DNA of 64,000 nt from Streptomyces kurssanovii (GTDB lineage: Bacteria; Actinomycetota; Actinomycetes; Streptomycetales; Streptomycetaceae): the NCBI RefSeq assembly GCF_014649695.1, contig NZ_BMTN01000020.1, positions 1 through 64,000 on the forward strand. The letters are read 5' to 3'. Positions 61,726 to 64,000 of the stretch are shown in pieces. The translations under genes were made by a program, and so were the position numbers. Below the pieces are notes generated by a model. It did not search any database. It worked only from the letters and a program-made list of their open reading frames with translations, and was not told where the DNA came from. Each line of letters opens with the position of its first letter. The stretch's first letter is position 1.

Positions 61726-62192
61726 GCGCCGCCGCCCCGCCCCGGTGTGAAGGCTTTGTGAGGTGCCGTCAAAAACCTCCTCCTTCAATGAATCTGCACA
61801 CCGAATGCTCAGGCGGCACACCGTCTCCTAACTCCGGGGCTTCGCCCTACCTCCGCCCTGACCTGCGACTATCGGTGTCTGTGCGGGAATGTCCAGTTCT
61901 CTGGGGGATGACCGGCCCAGTGCCCGGCGCGCGAATTTGGCGATCCCGTGAAGGAGATGGCGTCAATTCATGTAGGGACGTCCACGCGGCGGTAATTAGG
62001 TGCCGTTCTCGCCAGGATTCCGATCGGCGTGATTGGCTGCTCAACCGCCTTACGTGCTTTGATCCTTCGCACCGCGGGATTCGAAGAAGGGTTCCGGATC
62101 CGGGAATCCCCCCACGCCCGCCAGGCGGCCGGTACCGCTCTTTTCGTGCTGGGCGCCGCGTTATCGAAATATCCATCCGAAGGGAACTTCTC
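61726..62192. other. Leader region upstream of the peptide precursor gene
   Basis: This 467-bp stretch has lower GC than the flanking genes, typical of regulatory DNA. It includes GGGATTC/GAATCCC (62076-62082 with 62104-62110) enclosing the palindrome CCGGATCCGG (62094-62103). No convincing gene or clean promoter hexamers were found. Confidence 0.5.
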
Positions 62193-62411
62193 ATGAGCTT
62201 CGTCCCCACCCAGGAGATCGCCGACTCCGAGCTGGACAACATCGCCGGCGGTCTCCACAGCGCCACGGTGAGCAACGCCACCGCCGCTCTTGACAGCATC
62301 GCCCCGGTCTCCGGCACCGTCGCCACCGTGACGGGCGTCGTCGAGGGTGCCACCGGCATCAACACCGCGGCCATCACCGGCCCGATCACCGGTCTCGTCG
62401 CCGGCCTGTAA
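62193..62411 (+). CDS. Double-glycine secreted peptide precursor, Cys-free core
   Basis: A 72-aa precursor. ATG 62193 has AAGGGA 7 nt upstream; the same frame is open further 5' without coding character. Residues 1-20 ([20 protein letters not shown]) form a classic double-glycine leader with the ELxxIxGG motif, cleaved by C39 peptidases. The predicted core (21-72, [20 protein letters not shown]...) has 13 Ser/Thr in 52 residues and many Ala/Val/Gly. It has no Cys, Lys, Arg, Met or aromatic residue, and a net charge of about -2 (one Asp, one Glu). Core positions 28-32, 43-47 and 47-51 are GxxxG motifs, a hallmark of interacting membrane helices such as two-peptide bacteriocins. Export genes follow. 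No modifying enzyme is visible before the window ends. Confidence 0.88.
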   Translation: MSFVPTQEIADSELDNIAGGLHSATVSNATAALDSIAPVSGTVATVTGVVEGATGINTAAITGPITGLVAGL

Positions 62412-62417
62412 GCCCCG

Positions 62418-62489
62418 CGGCTCGCCGGCACCCCTCTGCCGGCATTGCCGAGCCGTGTGCCCCGGAGCCGGCCAGGTTCCGGGGCGCAC
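62418..62489 (+). terminator. Two hairpins between precursor and exporter genes
   Basis: The first is CGGCTC-GCCGGCA (62418-62430) with TGCCGGC...GAGCCG (62437-62455), with a 6-nt loop and a small internal bulge. The second is GTGCCCCGGA (62457-62466) with TCCGGGGCGCAC (62478-62489). They probably act as a partial terminator or RNA stabiliser giving more precursor than exporter mRNA. Confidence 0.6.
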
Positions 62490-62603
62490 GGCCGCGCGTG
62501 GTTCCGGCGCCACCGCCCCGCTCGCGGGCCCGTCCCCGCACGCGGTGCGGCCGGACAGCGCCCAGATCCCCCCGTAACCCCAGGCAGTTGAGGGAAGAGC
62601 ATC

Positions 62604-63410
62604 GTGCAGTTCCGCCAACAGGCCCTTTCCAAGCTGCAGTCACCGGAAGAGATCGACCTTCCGGTCCGTTTCGCCCGGCCGCAGGGGCTTCTCGTCCTCA
62701 CCGTCACCGTCGCCGTCATGATCGCCGCGAGCGTGTGGGCCGTGATGGGCAAGGTGTCCTCCACGCTGGACGCGCCCGGCATCCTCACCCACGCCCAGGG
62801 CAGTTACGTGCTGCAGAGCCCGGTCGCCGGCCAGGTCACGGAGGTTCTCGCCCAGGAGGGCGACAGGCTCCGCGCCGACGCGCCCCTGCTGAAGGTCAGC
62901 ACCCCGCAGGGCGTCACCGTCGTGCGCGCCATCGCCGCCGGCCGGCTGACCACCCTCGTCACCGCGATCGGCTCCGTGGTCACCCCCGGCGCGGACATCG
63001 CGGCCGTCGAACGGATCGAGAAGCCGGACGATCCCCTGATGGCCGTGCTGTACCTGCCCCCGGAGAACGCCTCCACCGTGCCCGTCGGCGCCGAGGTCGA
63101 CCTCAGCGTGCAGTCCGTGGCCACGCAGAAGTACGGCGTGCTGCGCGGCCGGGTCAAGACCGTCGGCAGGACCGCCCAGAGCAGTCAGCGGATCACCGCG
63201 TTCCTCGGCAGCAGCCAGTTGGGCGAGCAGTTCTCCCGCACCGGCCAGCCCGTCTCCGTACTGGTCGAACTGGACACCGCCCCCGACACCGAGTCGGGAT
63301 ACCGGTGGTCGTCGTCCGACGGGCCGCCGTACCCGCTCGAATCCATGACCCTGACCGGCGGCGCCGTCCACCTTGCCGAGCAGCGCCCGATCGATTGGCT
63401 GCTGCCGTGA
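62604..63410 (+). CDS. NHLM-type secretion protein (HlyD family)
   Basis: A 268-aa membrane-fusion-type protein from GTG 62604 (AGGGAAG upstream). A cytosolic N-terminus ([25 protein letters not shown]) is followed by one membrane helix (about 28-52, [21 protein letters not shown]) and a biotinyl-lipoyl-like beta domain ([53 protein letters not shown]). It ends IDWLLP. Length and layout match the NHLM bacteriocin-system HlyD protein rather than true HlyD, which has a long coiled coil. It overlaps the ABC transporter gene by GTGA. Confidence 0.93.
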   Translation: MQFRQQALSKLQSPEEIDLPVRFARPQGLLVLTVTVAVMIAASVWAVMGKVSSTLDAPGILTHAQGSYVLQSPVAGQVTEVLAQEGDRLRADAPLLKVSTPQGVTVVRAIAAGRLTTLVTAIGSVVTPGADIAAVERIEKPDDPLMAVLYLPPENASTVPVGAEVDLSVQSVATQKYGVLRGRVKTVGRTAQSSQRITAFLGSSQLGEQFSRTGQPVSVLVELDTAPDTESGYRWSSSDGPPYPLESMTLTGGAVHLAEQRPIDWLLP

Positions 63411-64000
63411 CCCGGACCGAGAACAACGCACACGCGCCCCAGCAGCAGTTGCCGCCGGCCGGCCGCGGCAGGCACCGGCCGGAGGCGGCCGCTCAGGGCG
63501 GGCGCCGCGGCACACGCCGCGCGACGCCACCGCCCTGCCGCAAGCAGCAGCGGCGCGGCAGCAGGCCCCGCTCCGTGCGCACGCCCACCGTGCTCCAGAT
63601 GGAGGCCGTGGAGTGCGGGGCGGCCGCGCTCGCGATGGTGCTCTCCCACTACGGCCGCCACGTTCCACTGGAGGAGCTCCGCATCGCCTGCGGCGTCTCC
63701 CGCGACGGCTCACGTGCCAGCAACGTCCTGAAAGCGGCCCGCAGTTACGGCCTCACCGCCAAGGGCATGCAGATGGAGGCGACCGCGCTCGCCGAGGTGC
63801 AGCCGCCCGCGATCCTGTTCTGGGAGTTCAACCACTACGTCGTCTACGAGGGCACGGGCCGCAGGTTCGGCCGCCGCGGCGTACACATCAACGACCCCGA
63901 CAAGGGACGCCGCTTCGTCCCCGCGGAGGACTTCGACACCAGCTTCACCGGGGTGGCCCTGGTCTTCGAGCCCGACCGGAACTTCCGCAAGGGCGGCCGC
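63407..64000 (+). CDS. Peptide exporter ABC transporter with C39 peptidase (partial)
   Basis: The first 198 residues of an NHLM-type peptidase/permease/ATPase; the gene runs off the window. GTG 63407 overlaps the HlyD stop. About 60 basic, disordered residues precede a C39 peptidase domain with oxyanion Gln and catalytic Cys in [21 protein letters not shown] (Cys71), His in FNHYVVYEG (His143) and Asp in [10 protein letters not shown]. This protease cuts after GG, matching the precursor encoded 1 kb upstream. The membrane and ATPase domains should follow beyond the window edge. Confidence 0.93.
   Translation, partial: MTRTENNAHAPQQQLPPAGRGRHRPEAAAQGGRRGTRRATPPPCRKQQRRGSRPRSVRTPTVLQMEAVECGAAALAMVLSHYGRHVPLEELRIACGVSRDGSRASNVLKAARSYGLTAKGMQMEATALAEVQPPAILFWEFNHYVVYEGTGRRFGRRGVHINDPDKGRRFVPAEDFDTSFTGVALVFEPDRNFRKGGR

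Noticed and set aside
61726-62192. In-frame upstream extension of the peptide precursor (open to 61086)
   Set aside because: It runs antisense-like through opcA in another frame and a terminator; the leader motif and ribosome site place the start at 62193.

Overview
The window looks like chromosomal DNA of a Streptomyces or a close relative. It is very GC-rich, uses G or C at almost all third codon positions, often starts genes with GTG, couples genes through ATGA/GTGA overlaps, and carries typical genus genes: several SpoIIE-type PP2C phosphatases with anti-sigma kinase domains, a monomeric isocitrate dehydrogenase, zwf-opcA, a streptogrisin C-like protease, a GH12 cellulase behind a perfect CebR box and a xylobiose (bxl)-type operon. 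No rRNA, tRNA, CRISPR array, insertion sequence or prophage was recognised.

Layout. 0-10.6 kb: the end of an unknown gene, an Fpg/Nei glycosylase, a D-Ala-D-Ala carboxypeptidase, a MerR regulator facing a SulP anion transporter, a PepSY lipoprotein, a coupled operon (DksA/TraR zinc finger, compact MreB-like ATPase, Rv1733c-like membrane protein), a second DksA/TraR protein and a NarL-type two-component pair. 10.8-18.3 kb: icd, a PPOX-fold flavoprotein, an orphan amino-acid binding lipoprotein, and a secreted neutral ceramidase divergent from an AraC regulator. 18.4-28.7 kb: two SpoIIE-type phosphatases, two secreted S1 proteases, a LysR regulator, a PhnB-like protein and a GNAT enzyme. 28.8-31.8 kb: the CebR-controlled cellulase, whose cellulose-binding domain has an internal deletion, a coiled-coil protein and a repeat-rich spacer.

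31.9-39.9 kb is an acetyl-phosphate/acetate module: flavodoxin-like protein, phosphoketolase and acetate kinase in one coupled operon, divergent from a pyruvate oxidase-like enzyme, followed by a YbdK/GCS2 ligase and a 2-oxoglutarate dioxygenase. 40-51 kb holds a small repeat protein, a noncoding stretch of degenerate ~75-bp repeats, a membrane protein with three helical repeats, an SDR/SRPBCC/flavin oxidoreductase group, a VOC protein, a third SpoIIE-like protein that has lost two metal-binding Asp residues, a DUF3048 lipoprotein and a Tm-1-like protein.

51.3-58.9 kb is a xylo-oligosaccharide locus: LacI regulator, ABC importer and GH3 glycosidase. It ends in a broken gene that joins the 5' end of a GH10 xylanase to the 3' end of a GH115 alpha-glucuronidase. 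Similar GAAA/TTTC-type operators lie before the ABC operon and before the broken gene. 59.1-61.7 kb is zwf-opcA, closed by a very long hairpin.

The last 1.8 kb is the most novel part. It holds a 72-residue double-glycine precursor whose 52-residue core has no Cys, Lys, Arg or aromatic residue but three GxxxG motifs, then two hairpins, an NHLM-type HlyD secretion protein and the start of a C39-peptidase ABC exporter that runs off the window. It appears to be a peptide-secretion system of unknown product class.
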